From Dyadobacter psychrotolerans (GTDB lineage Bacteria > Bacteroidota > Bacteroidia > Cytophagales > Spirosomataceae), in contig NZ_SMFL01000020.1 of the NCBI RefSeq assembly GCF_004349265.1, forward strand, positions 1 through 64,000: 64,000 bases of DNA, written 5' to 3'. The notes beneath the pieces were generated by a model that was given only the letters and a program-made list of their open reading frames with translations, was not told where the DNA came from and searched no databases. Below, piece after piece: positions 16,738 through 26,154 of this stretch. The stretch's first letter is position 1. Each line of letters begins with the position of its first letter. Position numbers and translations under genes: made by a program.

Positions 16738-17019
16738 TTACTGTCCGCAGTAATAGACGAATACATCGTCGTTAAAAAATGGTGTGGAAATGGCTTCCGG
16801 CAATAAGGCAACAGGCTCCTGAAGTGTTATGCCAGCGCAGCATGCACAAATACAAAACGAGGAACAAAGGTCAACAATGCCCTGATCCGGTGATTGGCAT
16901 TGGCATTAATGGTAGGCGCATTGGCCGAACATGAGACACGCAATACTTTATCCTGGCAGGGAATGCAGGAAAGTATCACCGTGTAAAAAGCTAATATGTA
17001 TGTAAAGAGCTAATCTCAT
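16738..17019 (-). pseudogene. Decayed DUF6660 family gene
   Basis: The minus strand shows two frames that together read as a DUF6660-type small secreted protein: an N-terminal part ending LSCIPCQDK and a C-terminal part FCICACCAGITLQEPVAL followed by LPEAISTPFFNDDVFVYYCG and a stop at 16738-16740. At least two frame changes and an internal stop separate them. DUF6660 genes usually stand beside heavy-metal efflux operons, so this is a remnant of an older metal-resistance locus at the right flank of the transposon. Confidence 0.68.
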
Positions 17020-17244
17020 AACACTGCAAAAATAGCTCAACAATACATGCAGCAGGTAGTCAGAAACAGATTGGTAGATTTAAGACCATCTGCGTATGTT
17101 CTCATTAGCAAAATACATAACGGATAGATCAATCACTATGCTAATAGGTGATATCAAAAGTAGGGTACCTGTGCTAAGACTAATGACTTTCGACTGTGTC
17201 TGGCAACATCAAAATGATTTATACTCAGCAACATTTAAGCTTTC

Positions 17245-17385
17245 TCAATCATTTGGCTTATGCTTATGGGGCTTTAAAGGCGGATTATATTTTGGTTGAT
17301 TGTCGGGTGCGACTCTTCTCCTCCTATCTAAGGATCCATCCTCTTTTTTTGGTTTTGGGCCAGGTTTAATAGCTTCGATTTCCAT
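17245..17385 (-). CDS. Possible small basic, proline-rich protein
   Basis: An ATG-started ORF of 46 codons rich in Lys, Arg and Pro (KPGPKPKKEDGSLDRRRRV). It lies upstream in the sense of 16738-17019 and downstream of the coupling-protein gene on the same strand. The composition looks protein-like, but there is no recognised family and no promoter I can defend; it may be chance. Confidence 0.35.
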   Translation of the reverse strand: MEIEAIKPGPKPKKEDGSLDRRRRVAPDNQPKYNPPLKPHKHKPND

Positions 17386-17484
17386 GACGAATGTATAAAA
17401 TTATATGTTCCTGATTGAATAAAGCAATACGCAGTAATATACTAAAAAAACGTTAGATGATATTTCCTCTATGAAGAGCAAGCA

Positions 17485-19191
17485 TTATACAAGCGTTTCT
17501 AATTCCTTGTTAATTCTGGCATAGGTTGCGTTAATATCAGGTGCTGTCCTGATTTTCTGTAATGACAGGCCTAAGCTTTCCTGCTCCCTCAGTATATCCT
17601 GGAATTCGTAAACATTCCCTTCGGCAACAATTCCGCAGAATTCACCGGCCCGGAAACCCAGCACCTGGGAAGGGGTTAGCCGCTCACGCTGTTGGATTGT
17701 AGTGCTTTGCCCGTAGCTGTTGCGGTCTTCTGACCGGCTCTTGTTACTGCCAGTGTATTCAACGTCCATTTTACCAAACAGTTTACTGATCCGCTCGGCT
17801 GTTGCTATGTTGGTGCTACGTCCGTAAAAATGGGTTCCCAGGTTGGATATGATCATTTCAGTTTCTTCCCGCCCGATCATGCCCTGCATCTGAGCAATGT
17901 CCTGGACACTGTAAATGGTGGCAATCTTGTTACTGCGGGCCGTGCTGGGGATTTGCTGAAAGTTGGGAATAAACAAGGTCGGCGCTTCGTCCAGAAGGAT
18001 GATGGATTTTTCTTTCCCTTGCTGGTTCATTTGTTTAGCAGCCATGCTGACAATCAATGAAATTACAGGGCTTAATGTAGCAGATAACGTAGGGTCATTC
18101 CCGACTGTTAAAATACCCGGGTTTTCCGGGTTGTTCAGGTCGAGCGGTACTTCATCCCCGGACAGCACCCAAAATATTTCCGGGGTCGCCAAAGTCGAAA
18201 GGTAGTTCTGTATAGACGCAAAGACACCTGCCAGCTGGTTCTCGCTTTCCGAGCCACTAGCCACACTGGCAATGATCGCTTTGACTTGCTGATCTTGCTG
18301 AAAAAGCCTGATCAGCTCTTTCGGCTCGTGCTTTAACACAAGTGCAATAACATGCGGTAAGGTGCAGTACTGTGGATGGTTATTGCGTAAATACCAGATT
18401 GCTGATGTCAGGATAGCCTCACTGGATTGGATCCAGAAATCCCGCTTCTGCGAAGCTTTAAAATCGATGTTGGAAAGAATTGTTTTGGCTGCTTCCCGCG
18501 CGTAGCTGGCATTAGTGATCACCTTTGGACTGACCGGGTTGATCTGATGGCTGTAAGCCAGGTCTGTAAAATTGACAAACCAGGTCTTGACCCGGCTGCC
18601 CTGGTAAGCACCGTTTACTTCGGAAGCCAGGACCGGGAACTTGAAATCATAGACCAGGCCGGTAAACCCGTTCTCTCCGGATTGCTGGATAATGGGTTCA
18701 ATGATGCTCTTGCTCTTTCCAGAACCGGCCCCGCCACAAATAAAAATCCCGCGTGTCGGGTTGTCAATTTCAATAGTGCTTCCCCCTAACGTTTGCAACA
18801 CAAAACCGTTACCTGGCCTGCGTGCTGCTGGTGCAGTCGTGACTTCCTTCTTTTTTCCTCTGAAATTAATATAGGAAGTAAACGCCACAAAGGCCCCGGC
18901 AGTCCCTTGCATGGTCAATTTTAGAAAACTGCTGTCTGTGACCGTATCGGTCAGCAGTGTGGCAAAAATAACACCCAACACCTGGCAAGGCAACAGTGCG
19001 AGCATAAACCGGATCTGAGGTTTGTTCCAAAGGATATCCTGACGGAAAAGCGTATCATCAGAGATAAACACACCCCGGTAAAAGAACCGTGTTATAAAGC
19101 CTAAACCGACTTTATAAAGCAGCACTAACAACCAGTGAAGTGCAAGCCCCATAAAAAAGGGAACCACCAGAAAGAAAAAGACATTCGCCAT
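17485..19191 (-). CDS. Type IV coupling protein (TraG/VirD4 family)
   Basis: 568 residues with two N-terminal membrane segments (about 1-30 and 62-110), a Walker A motif GGAGSGKS (153-160), a Walker B motif SIILLDEAP and the conserved NLGTHFYGRSTN region of VirD4/TraG proteins. It is an inner-membrane ATPase that hands the relaxase-DNA complex to a mating channel. With the relaxase and MobC genes upstream it completes a mobilisation set; no mating-pair-formation genes are present in this window. Confidence 0.9.
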   Translation of the reverse strand: MANVFFFLVVPFFMGLALHWLLVLLYKVGLGFITRFFYRGVFISDDTLFRQDILWNKPQIRFMLALLPCQVLGVIFATLLTDTVTDSSFLKLTMQGTAGAFVAFTSYINFRGKKKEVTTAPAARRPGNGFVLQTLGGSTIEIDNPTRGIFICGGAGSGKSKSIIEPIIQQSGENGFTGLVYDFKFPVLASEVNGAYQGSRVKTWFVNFTDLAYSHQINPVSPKVITNASYAREAAKTILSNIDFKASQKRDFWIQSSEAILTSAIWYLRNNHPQYCTLPHVIALVLKHEPKELIRLFQQDQQVKAIIASVASGSESENQLAGVFASIQNYLSTLATPEIFWVLSGDEVPLDLNNPENPGILTVGNDPTLSATLSPVISLIVSMAAKQMNQQGKEKSIILLDEAPTLFIPNFQQIPSTARSNKIATIYSVQDIAQMQGMIGREETEMIISNLGTHFYGRSTNIATAERISKLFGKMDVEYTGSNKSRSEDRNSYGQSTTIQQRERLTPSQVLGFRAGEFCGIVAEGNVYEFQDILREQESLGLSLQKIRTAPDINATYARINKELETLV

Positions 19192-19311
19192 TAAAGATTG
19201 ATTTAGTGAATGGATAGTAATATCAGGTTAGCATGCCCGCCAGGTGCAGCATCTCTCCCCATTTGTTCTGCACACCTGCTTTAACAGTTTGGCAAGATAT
19301 AAAGCGCATTT

Positions 19312-20136
19312 TTAAAAGCCCATCCCGCGGCCGCGTTTCTGCTTGTGTTCTGGCTCCGGTTTGACTTGCTGCAACTGCTCCTTTTTTACCTCCAGGTTCT
19401 TGTCCAACTTGGCCTGCAATTGTTTGGCGGTAAAGCCAACGTCCTGTCCCTTGATCGGTACGCCCTGATAGCTGTAACTGGAATATTTGAGCCTGCCTTC
19501 TTCAATCTTGTATTTGCACTCGATCCCTTTTTCTTTCAACCGCCGCTCCATGTCTTCCGGCGTGTCGGATTCTTCTTTCAAAGCAGCCTTTATTGCTATG
19601 TTAACGACTTTTTGTGCTTCCTCCTGGTTGACCGCCACATGGCGTAGTTTTCCTTCTTCAAGCTTTTCGAGCTTGGAAAAACCAAGCTCCTGTGTGATCT
19701 CTTTACATATTCGCACATTGCGCGCATAGTTGTGAGATGTTTCCAGCGCCTTGCTCCCATCCGTCGGTACGCGGTTGATGTAAACATGGATATGCTGGTG
19801 CGGCTTGTCGTGGTGCTCGTAAACGGCAATCTGATGGTCTTTCGGGTCAGCCCCCATCTTTTGACAATACCGGTTGGCCGTCTCAATCATCTGCTCACGA
19901 GTGGGTTTCTCTTCCGGCTTCCAGCTGATGGATGAATGCCACACCGGTGTCTTGCAACGGCTGTAAGACGCCTCCTGCTGCATCTCGGCAGCGATGCCCT
20001 CCGGATCACGCGAAACCACGTTGTGCGTGATCAGCAGATCCGCTTTACCCATGATCTCCTTGCCTTCAACTGTATAGCCAGCGCCGTAATGTATTGCGCC
20101 TGAAAAACTCGATCCGATCGAAGTTTTGGCAATCAT
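19312..20136 (-). CDS. Relaxase / mobilisation nuclease
   Basis: 274 residues with the three-histidine metal motif of relaxases (HQHIHVYINRV, His113, 115 and 117) and an N-terminal region typical of Bacteroidota MobB/MOBP-type relaxases (MIAKTSIGSSFSGAIHYGAG). It nicks the transfer origin and stays bound to the DNA end. The lysine-rich tail (about 225-274) is probably a DNA-binding extension. Its start overlaps the stop of mobC by 4 bp, indicating coupled translation. Confidence 0.92.
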   Translation of the reverse strand: MIAKTSIGSSFSGAIHYGAGYTVEGKEIMGKADLLITHNVVSRDPEGIAAEMQQEASYSRCKTPVWHSSISWKPEEKPTREQMIETANRYCQKMGADPKDHQIAVYEHHDKPHQHIHVYINRVPTDGSKALETSHNYARNVRICKEITQELGFSKLEKLEEGKLRHVAVNQEEAQKVVNIAIKAALKEESDTPEDMERRLKEKGIECKYKIEEGRLKYSSYSYQGVPIKGQDVGFTAKQLQAKLDKNLEVKKEQLQQVKPEPEHKQKRGRGMGF

Positions 20137-20471
20137 GCTTTTAGTATTTTTTTAAGTTGCTCCAAAACTTCAAGCAAAGGCTTTTCATAAAAGAACCCTT
20201 TGTTGGCATACGCGGCCAGCTGGTTCAAGTTGGTACCAATACCTTGCAGGTTACGCTTTTCTTCTTTCTCGAACCGGGCTTGCACCTGGTGACCGGTGCT
20301 CAGCCGGCGCAGGTATTCTGATACGCTCAGGCCGGCCAGGACCGCGTTGGCCTTGATCTGTGCATGCTCCTGGTCAGTCACCCGGACAGGGATCATTTTA
20401 CCTCTGTTTTCCCGCCTGGCGGCACCAGCCTTGCGGGCTTCATAATGCAGGTTCTTCTCATTGTCTTCCAT
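20133..20471 (-). CDS. mobC: Mobilisation accessory protein MobC (ribbon-helix-helix)
   Basis: 112 residues; the core RGKMIPVRVTDQEHAQIKANAVLAGLSVSEYLRR is the MobC/relaxosome pattern with an RHH-type DNA-binding start, followed by the conserved GTNLNQLAAYANKG. It helps the relaxase open oriT. First gene of the leftward mobilisation operon, beside the candidate oriT. Confidence 0.9.
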   Translation of the reverse strand: MEDNEKNLHYEARKAGAARRENRGKMIPVRVTDQEHAQIKANAVLAGLSVSEYLRRLSTGHQVQARFEKEEKRNLQGIGTNLNQLAAYANKGFFYEKPLLEVLEQLKKILKA

Positions 20472-20600
20472 AGCATAATTTCAAAAAGGTGTCCGTGACA
20501 CCCGGGGTTTGGGGCAGCGCCCCGGCAAGTCAAGGGAGGCACGACCGATGTGTTTGGAGATGCAGATTTGAAGCGGAGCGGAGAATTTGTATATACAAAC
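20472..20600. other. Candidate transfer origin (oriT)
   Basis: The gap upstream of mobC contains a GC-rich alternative hairpin (CCGGGG at 20502-20507 with CCCCGG at 20520-20525; or GGGGC 20511-20515 with GCCCC 20519-20523) and a perfect 14-bp palindrome TTTGTATATACAAA at 20586-20599. Position next to the relaxosome genes and the hairpin-rich content fit an oriT; the nick site is not identified. Confidence 0.5.
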
Positions 20601-20736
20601 ACATGGCTTGCTTTACTCTCACACAAACAACAAACGCACGAATATAAGCGCTAGTAACTCTTTTTTACTTTTTTCTCTGTCATTTATTGAATATTAGATA
20701 TTTCTGTTCTATTTTCGTTTTATAAGCGTTTAAAAA

Positions 20737-21123
20737 ATGTCCTTTTGTTGTCCTATGGATAAGAAATATGTGTTGCAGGCATTTGAAATGAAACTGAAAG
20801 GTCGCTTTGATCTGTTGGCCAGATATTATGGCGATTATCTCTTTGACATCCCGGCTCAAATCATGATCCGCCAGGTCAAAGATGAGCTCGGTATTGACAT
20901 TACAGAAGATGCCATCTATAACCTGAAAAGAAGACGTAAAACCAGACAGGCCGCCCAGCTTGCCCCGCTGGTAGTTGCACCAGGCCCGCCAGTCACCCAA
21001 CCATCGGACCCAGCGGCCTTCCCTCCTGCCCTGCCTGAACACGATTTGGGTACAATCGTTGAAAAAGCCACAAAAGAACCAAAAGGGAAGAAAGATCCAG
21101 GAATGGATTTTACTGATTTCTAA
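20737..21123 (+). CDS. Plasmid-associated protein of unknown function
   Basis: 128 residues; start may be the first ATG or the one 18 bp later (MDKKYVLQAFEMKLKG). The first 70 residues look like a small helical DNA-binding domain ending in a basic stretch (NLKRRRKTRQAA), followed by a proline-rich linker and acidic tail. It opens a rightward operon with a ParA-like ATPase and a membrane protein, divergent from the mobilisation genes. Family not recognised; a regulator or DNA-binding partner of the ATPase is possible. Confidence 0.65.
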   Translation: MSFCCPMDKKYVLQAFEMKLKGRFDLLARYYGDYLFDIPAQIMIRQVKDELGIDITEDAIYNLKRRRKTRQAAQLAPLVVAPGPPVTQPSDPAAFPPALPEHDLGTIVEKATKEPKGKKDPGMDFTDF

Positions 21124-21157
21124 TATTGTACTTTATTAATAATCAATAACTATTAGC

Positions 21158-21865
21158 ATGAAGCAAATTAATCTGGTATTACAGTCAAAAGGTGGCGTAG
21201 GCAAATCCCTGTTTATATGGTTTGTAGCACAAAACCAGAAAGAACAGAAAACAAATTTTATTGACCTGGACGAGTCTACCGGCACATCCATCGGGCGCCT
21301 GGGCGCGGTAGTCGGCAAAGATCGTGTCCGGAGTTTCTCGATACTCAATGAGTACAAGAAAATGGAACGGGATGTGATTATGGATCTGCTCGAAAAGCTG
21401 GCCAAAGGGAAATCTGAAAATTACTACATTGATTTCGGCGCACCTGAATCGGCTGAATTCTTACGCTTGTTGCAAGAAGATGACCTGGCTGATGAACTGC
21501 GCAGGGAACTGGCAGATATGGATACTACACTGCGTTTATTTGTCATCATTGCGGGACGTGATGCCCTGGCTTCCTGCGTAAATTATTACAACGCGGTGTC
21601 TGCTGGAATTGCCGGGCAATTCCCTATAACAATGGTGGTCAATATGGGCACTTTTGGCGGTAAAGAAACAGCTGAAAAGGCGGTTGAAAAACTTAAAGAG
21701 CTTGGGATAGATTGCAAACAATTTGGTGACCTGGGTAGTGGTGGTGCTGTTAAGGAAATAATAGACCTGATCAGCCAGCCTGATCCGGACCCGGCATCCC
21801 TGGGTATGATGTCCAGGATCATGTACCGTAAAAAACAGCAGGAAATACAGGAAATTATTAGCTGA
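21158..21865 (+). CDS. ParA/MinD-like ATPase of the mobilisation region
   Basis: 235 residues with a deviant Walker A motif at the N-terminus (LQSKGGVGKSLF) and a ParA-type core (NFIDLDES, YYIDFGAP). It lacks a helix-turn-helix, as small ParA proteins do. It is distinct from the partition ParA at 25248 and is paired with a membrane protein gene that overlaps by one base, so it may position the plasmid or relaxosome at the membrane; this role is inferred. Confidence 0.82.
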   Translation: MKQINLVLQSKGGVGKSLFIWFVAQNQKEQKTNFIDLDESTGTSIGRLGAVVGKDRVRSFSILNEYKKMERDVIMDLLEKLAKGKSENYYIDFGAPESAEFLRLLQEDDLADELRRELADMDTTLRLFVIIAGRDALASCVNYYNAVSAGIAGQFPITMVVNMGTFGGKETAEKAVEKLKELGIDCKQFGDLGSGGAVKEIIDLISQPDPDPASLGMMSRIMYRKKQQEIQEIIS

Positions 21866-22347
21866 TGGAAAAACATACAAACCTCGCTGCGGAACGCCAC
21901 AGGTTGGCGCTTCGCTTCAACCTTTCGGAATCAGCAATCGAGCCCGAGATCGTACCACTGATGCTGGCTGTCGAGAAATCCGTCGACAAGATTGAACAGG
22001 CCGCTGCGAAGGTAAATGAAACCATCAAGCCGGTTACCTATAACAACCACTATGGGCATAACGCTTCTGCCTGGACCATATGGTGGGGGAATCTGTCTAC
22101 CGGCATCGGTCAGAACATCGTGGCCGTAAGCCTGATCTTTTCCGCTTTTCTTTTGTGCTGCCTGGCCGCCTTTATGATAAAAGATGCCATGACTGATCAG
22201 GAGAAGATAGAGCTGGCCGAAAAAAGGTGGAATTATATTAATAGGCAGTTTGTCCGTGGTGAAAATGGAAATTTCTATATTCCAAAAGAAAAATACCAGG
22301 TTACACCAGATAAAAAAGGCATTAGGCTTACTGACAAGGAGTTCTAA
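21865..22347 (+). CDS. Membrane protein paired with the ParA-like ATPase
   Basis: 160 residues with one strong transmembrane segment (about 90-112, IVAVSLIFSAFLLCCLAAFM), an N-terminal soluble region with a possible coiled coil (about 30-52) and a charged C-terminal tail. Start and preceding stop overlap (TGATG), so translation is coupled with the ATPase. Family not recognised; probably the plasmid mobilisation counterpart that anchors the ATPase. Confidence 0.7.
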   Translation: MEKHTNLAAERHRLALRFNLSESAIEPEIVPLMLAVEKSVDKIEQAAAKVNETIKPVTYNNHYGHNASAWTIWWGNLSTGIGQNIVAVSLIFSAFLLCCLAAFMIKDAMTDQEKIELAEKRWNYINRQFVRGENGNFYIPKEKYQVTPDKKGIRLTDKEF

Positions 22348-23323
22348 TACTACTTTAAAGGCTGATTGAGAATGTTATGTACTGGCCTGTAAAATTATGA
22401 TGTCCGATCTAATTCTTAGCCTCGCAAATGCAGTCTATCATGTCCTACATAGTACTAAGGATTAGATCAAAAGATTTTATACATAAAGTACCGTGGCCCC
22501 TATTAGGATGCTTGAATGTCACTTTTTACAAGATTTAACTTTTGGCAAAAAACATCTTGTAGGCCTATCTAGCACTTTAACGGCAGAATATTTATAACAT
22601 CTTTAAACATGGCGCTGAGATTTGAATACAGCTGATATAAGCCCGGCAATTTAGCTACGCGAAACCCGCGGTACTTTTCGTTCTAACTTTAATTTAACCC
22701 AAGATTAAGGGGTATTGCATAATTCCAGTTCATGCAAACCAGCAAACCATAGGATATTAATTCATTATAAACATTGAATAACATCACAAAACAGATGTTG
22801 CCCAAGTAAAACAAGGGAATATGAGGCTTGGTGAACGCCTTCGAGGGATTGCTAAGTACATTTATTTATTATCAACTAACGGAGAAGTTCAGGCTGATTC
22901 TGATGATATCACAGTACTGTCAGCAAGTGAGTTATTCAATTGTTGTCTGCACGCATCGGAATATTAACGTCCAGAATTAGTTATTGACTTAATACTTGTC
23001 GTGGAACACCTATTTACTAAGTTTTAAAAAGACTGACATAAAGGCACACTAAAATAAAAAACAATATAACTAAAAACTTAGTTTACCCCCGCTCTTTTAG
23101 AAGATTATTATTTCAAGTCATTTCGCAATTTTTGTTTTGCCTAAAAACAACAAAAGGACTGTAACCAAATACAACACCCCAAAAGACCTTTTTAGCGTGC
23201 GCGTAGCGACGCAGGCCGAATTTGTGCGTTTGGAAATAAAATATGAGATGAGTGACGAAGGAACGAATACCGATTTTTAATTTTTTCCTATTTATAAGTC
23301 TTTATAATAAAGCTATATATATA
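22348..23323. other. 976-bp gene-poor region before the iterons
   Basis: No convincing gene. It is AT-rich with short inverted repeats (for example ACAAGAT and ATCTTGT around 22528-22561). One short ORF at 22821-22967 (48 codons, MRLGERLRGIAKYIYLLSTN) could be translated but has no supporting context. The position next to the iteron array suggests part of the replication origin, such as a duplex-unwinding region. Confidence 0.45.
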
Positions 23324-23808
23324 GTGGCAAAGTTCGACAGCAATCGATGTTTGGTACTTATAGACGCCGTTTTTACCGTGGCAAAGCTTGACAGCAAGGA
23401 GGCACACGTGGCAATACCCGACAGCAATGAGGCAAGGAACGACAGCAATGCTTATTTATGAGGCAATATTCGACAGCAATGAGACGATACTTGACAGCAA
23501 TGTGGCGATATTCGACAGCGATGTGACAACACTCGACAGATTTGTGGCAATACTCGACAGCGAAGTGGCTTCTCAAGGTGTCATATTTACCTTCATGCAG
23601 GCTTCTGAGCCAATACTCGACAGCATTAACAATGTCTAATGAATTTCTAGCTCTCAACCCCCTGGTAAATAATTTAAGGGTCTACAAGGGTCAAACTCAA
23701 ACAGCTTGTAGGATGATGTGAGGCAATACTCGACAGAAAGCAGTTTTAAATTCTGGAACAAGGTTGATATTAATCCACTTGAATTGAGGCAATACTCGAC
23801 AGCACTAC
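23324..23808 (+). repeat. Plasmid replication origin iterons (12 copies)
   Basis: Twelve direct copies of a roughly 22-bp element with core GGCAATACTCGACAGC start at 23324, 23378, 23408, 23429, 23460, 23481, 23502, 23523, 23544, 23607, 23720 and 23786. The central run from 23460 has an exact 21-bp period, two helical turns, so bound initiators would line up on one face. The last copy overlaps the stop of the rep gene. This is the expected structure of an iteron-regulated oriV. Confidence 0.9.
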
Positions 23809-24935
23809 CTACTAAGAAAGCCATCTCTAATGTATTGTTTAGCCTGTACTTTGGTAAGTTGCTGATTATAAGCTTTATAATATGCAGAGATCAGTATGTC
23901 TATTTTAATGTCCGTATCCGCGTCAGCGTTAGTTAACCAGCGCTGAAAGACATCCGTTTCGTCCTTTATTGCTACTTTTGAATGCTTGGAATTAAAAATA
24001 TTTCTTAGTTCTATGATCAAGGAATTGAAGAATAGATGATCCCCTCGCCGTTCTGTCAAAGATGGAATGTTTACTGAACTTGAAAAGTCTAGTTCAACCC
24101 AGTATTCTTCTTGGTAAGGTTTAGATGGATCACCTTTTACGAACCTGTAGGAAAAAGGAAAGTCTCCCTTTTCTTGAAAAAAATCTAGTATTCTCTTTAA
24201 TGACTTTTTCCTGAATCTGTTTTGCTCTACCTCTAACTCTGCCAAATCAGCTAGATAATCCACTGAAAATCGAGCTGTGGTCTCTTTTTGGCTTAGTAGT
24301 TGATGCCTAGTCCTCTGAAGGATTAGATACAAGCTTTTCCGGCCATCTCCTCCCCTACCCTTACCAATTTTGGGATAACCATTTGTTTCAATGGTATAGT
24401 ATCGGCTAATAAAGCCATCTAGCCATTCATCAGAGATTCTGATCTCATAAATTTTTATGGTGTTTGATTGCCGGTTCAGATTCAGCTTGATATCCTTAAG
24501 GATCGGAAAATTCTTAAGCTGGATTACCTCATTTTTTGTATTGACCGCGTATGACTTCGCAAAAATTATATTCTTTTGAAGCATGTTAAAAAGCGCATAG
24601 TCAAAGACAGAAACAAATTCATGCCCAAAATACTCTGGAATAACTGCCTTGGGATTGGCAATAAAGTACGGATGTTTCCTGGCTAAGTCCTGTCTGTTTC
24701 GGCCAGACTCTTTACAGAAATCTTTCAGCGTAAATTTAGTGTACCCAAAAAGATCCTTCTTCAAGTTTTTGCTAATGAATACGATAAAATCCTTTACTAT
24801 TCCAGCGTCCTCACCAAACGATTTTCTTATGTCATGAAGATTATCAGCAACACTTCTGTCGATTCGACTTAGAAAGAAGTCGTTTTTTGAACTAATATCA
24901 CTGCTGACATTAGCTTGGGTTTCTTTTTCCTCCAT
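23805..24935 (-). CDS. rep: Plasmid replication initiator (Rep_3/RepB-like)
   Basis: 376 residues from the ATG at 24933-24935 (a TTG two codons earlier is possible). It has the tandem winged-helix character of iteron-binding initiators, with features such as KIYEIRISDEWLDGF and GRKSLYLILQRTRHQL and a basic C-terminal half. It ends inside the twelfth iteron, and the array lies directly downstream. Function as initiator rests mostly on this context; the family match is by eye. Confidence 0.8.
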   Translation of the reverse strand: MEEKETQANVSSDISSKNDFFLSRIDRSVADNLHDIRKSFGEDAGIVKDFIVFISKNLKKDLFGYTKFTLKDFCKESGRNRQDLARKHPYFIANPKAVIPEYFGHEFVSVFDYALFNMLQKNIIFAKSYAVNTKNEVIQLKNFPILKDIKLNLNRQSNTIKIYEIRISDEWLDGFISRYYTIETNGYPKIGKGRGGDGRKSLYLILQRTRHQLLSQKETTARFSVDYLADLAELEVEQNRFRKKSLKRILDFFQEKGDFPFSYRFVKGDPSKPYQEEYWVELDFSSSVNIPSLTERRGDHLFFNSLIIELRNIFNSKHSKVAIKDETDVFQRWLTNADADTDIKIDILISAYYKAYNQQLTKVQAKQYIRDGFLSR

Positions 24936-25000
24936 ATACAAAGTTTAAGGCACTACTTACAGCACTATTTGAAATACTAAAAGCAGCACTGTTTTTAGTG

Positions 25001-25276
25001 CTACTTCTCACTATTTAGCTTTTCCAAAACGGCCTCAACAATCCAATCATGGATACTGATCCCTGGCTTAGGCGACCCAGGCCTACGGGGACGCTTCAAT
25101 CGGCGACTATCGATCTCACTAATGATTTGGCCAGTAAGGCGCACATTGATGTGCTTTGCCTTTTCCGGATCAGCAGGATCAGTTTCTTTAATAGTACTCC
25201 CTCCTTTGTTAATGACTGCCTCAATGTCGGCTTCGGTCACTTTTGGTTTACGCGGTGGCGGTAACGTGGTTGCCAT
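25001..25276 (-). CDS. Small plasmid partition protein (ParB-like, probable RHH)
   Basis: 91 residues: a proline/lysine-rich start, then HINVRLTGQIISEIDSRRLK, a ribbon-helix-helix-like DNA-binding segment, and GISIHDWIVEAVLEKL. It overlaps the end of parA by 29 bp. Type Ib partition systems pair a small ParA with such a small RHH centromere-binding protein. AGTGCT/AGCACT motifs lie on both sides of the operon and are its probable targets. Confidence 0.75.
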   Translation of the reverse strand: MATTLPPPRKPKVTEADIEAVINKGGSTIKETDPADPEKAKHINVRLTGQIISEIDSRRLKRPRRPGSPKPGISIHDWIVEAVLEKLNSEK

Positions 25277-25910
25277 TTAATACACGGTTAAATAAATCCT
25301 CTATTTCTTTGGTTGCTTTAGGGTCGATGTTTTCACCCTCAAACGGTGTAAGCCCCAATCCAGCGGCGTTGCTGATCGCTTTACGGTTGCTGATCGGATA
25401 AGGCAAATAAGTGAGTTGAGAAATCTGAGAGAGCGCTTCTGCAACATCTCGGTTATCAGCACTACGAATATCAGCACGGCTCAGGAACGTGTAAGCGATC
25501 AATGGCTCAGCCCGAATCGATTGAATTTCGTCTATAAGATCCGTTACCTTAGTAATTGTCCATAGATCAAAACTGCGCGGTACAAACGGTATCATTGATA
25601 CGTCAGCCACAGATAGTGCTGCCCTTTGACTAGTGGTGTCTCTTCCACCCGTGTCAATTATGATATGATCATATTTTGGCTTCATGGCTTCAACTTGTTT
25701 CCGGAGATTTGCACCGGTCATATTGACAAGCGTGTATCCTGTATTGCCAAGTGTCTGCTCTCGCCATGCGGTAAAATCTGAAGACGTTTCCTGATCGTCG
25801 CCATCTACAAGCAGCACATCCTTCCCTTGGCTAGCCAGCCATCCAGCCATCGTCGTAGCCAGGGTACTCTTGCCTACCCCACCCTTAATTGAGTTGAATG
25901 ATATTACCAC
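25248..25910 (-). CDS. parA: Partition ATPase ParA
   Basis: 220 residues, small ParA type, with the deviant Walker A KGGVGKST (9-16), DGDDQETSS and the Walker B-like HIIIDTGGRD. It starts with GTG at 25908-25910; no ATG is available in frame before the conserved core. It drives segregation together with the overlapping RHH gene and the repeats upstream at 26155-26210. Confidence 0.92.
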   Translation of the reverse strand: MVISFNSIKGGVGKSTLATTMAGWLASQGKDVLLVDGDDQETSSDFTAWREQTLGNTGYTLVNMTGANLRKQVEAMKPKYDHIIIDTGGRDTTSQRAALSVADVSMIPFVPRSFDLWTITKVTDLIDEIQSIRAEPLIAYTFLSRADIRSADNRDVAEALSQISQLTYLPYPISNRKAISNAAGLGLTPFEGENIDPKATKEIEDLFNRVLNGNHVTATA

Positions 25911-26154
25911 TAGTTCTTGTGTTAAAAATGATGCTGCAATTAATACAAACTCTTACACAAAAACAAATACTATATTCGGTGTTACTTTTGGTGCTGTTTT
26001 CAACACTGTTAATGTATGTACAATTCAATCGATTAGACTTTGCTCAAAGTATCAGAATGTAACAAGCGTAATCAACATTACCATGTTATTTAACATTTCC
26101 AAATCATAGCTTAGCCCAAAAGCGATGATATTAATCACATCATGACAAATTTTA

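Noticed and set aside
17096..17299. 67-codon plus-strand ORF
   Set aside because: No recognisable features, and it overlaps the more protein-like minus-strand ORF at 17245-17385.
23252..23657. ORFs across the iteron array on both strands
   Set aside because: Their residues merely repeat the iteron sequence, and the array has the spacing of a replication origin.
23324..23808. CRISPR array
   Set aside because: Units touch each other or have irregular gaps with no unique spacers of constant length, and there are no cas genes.
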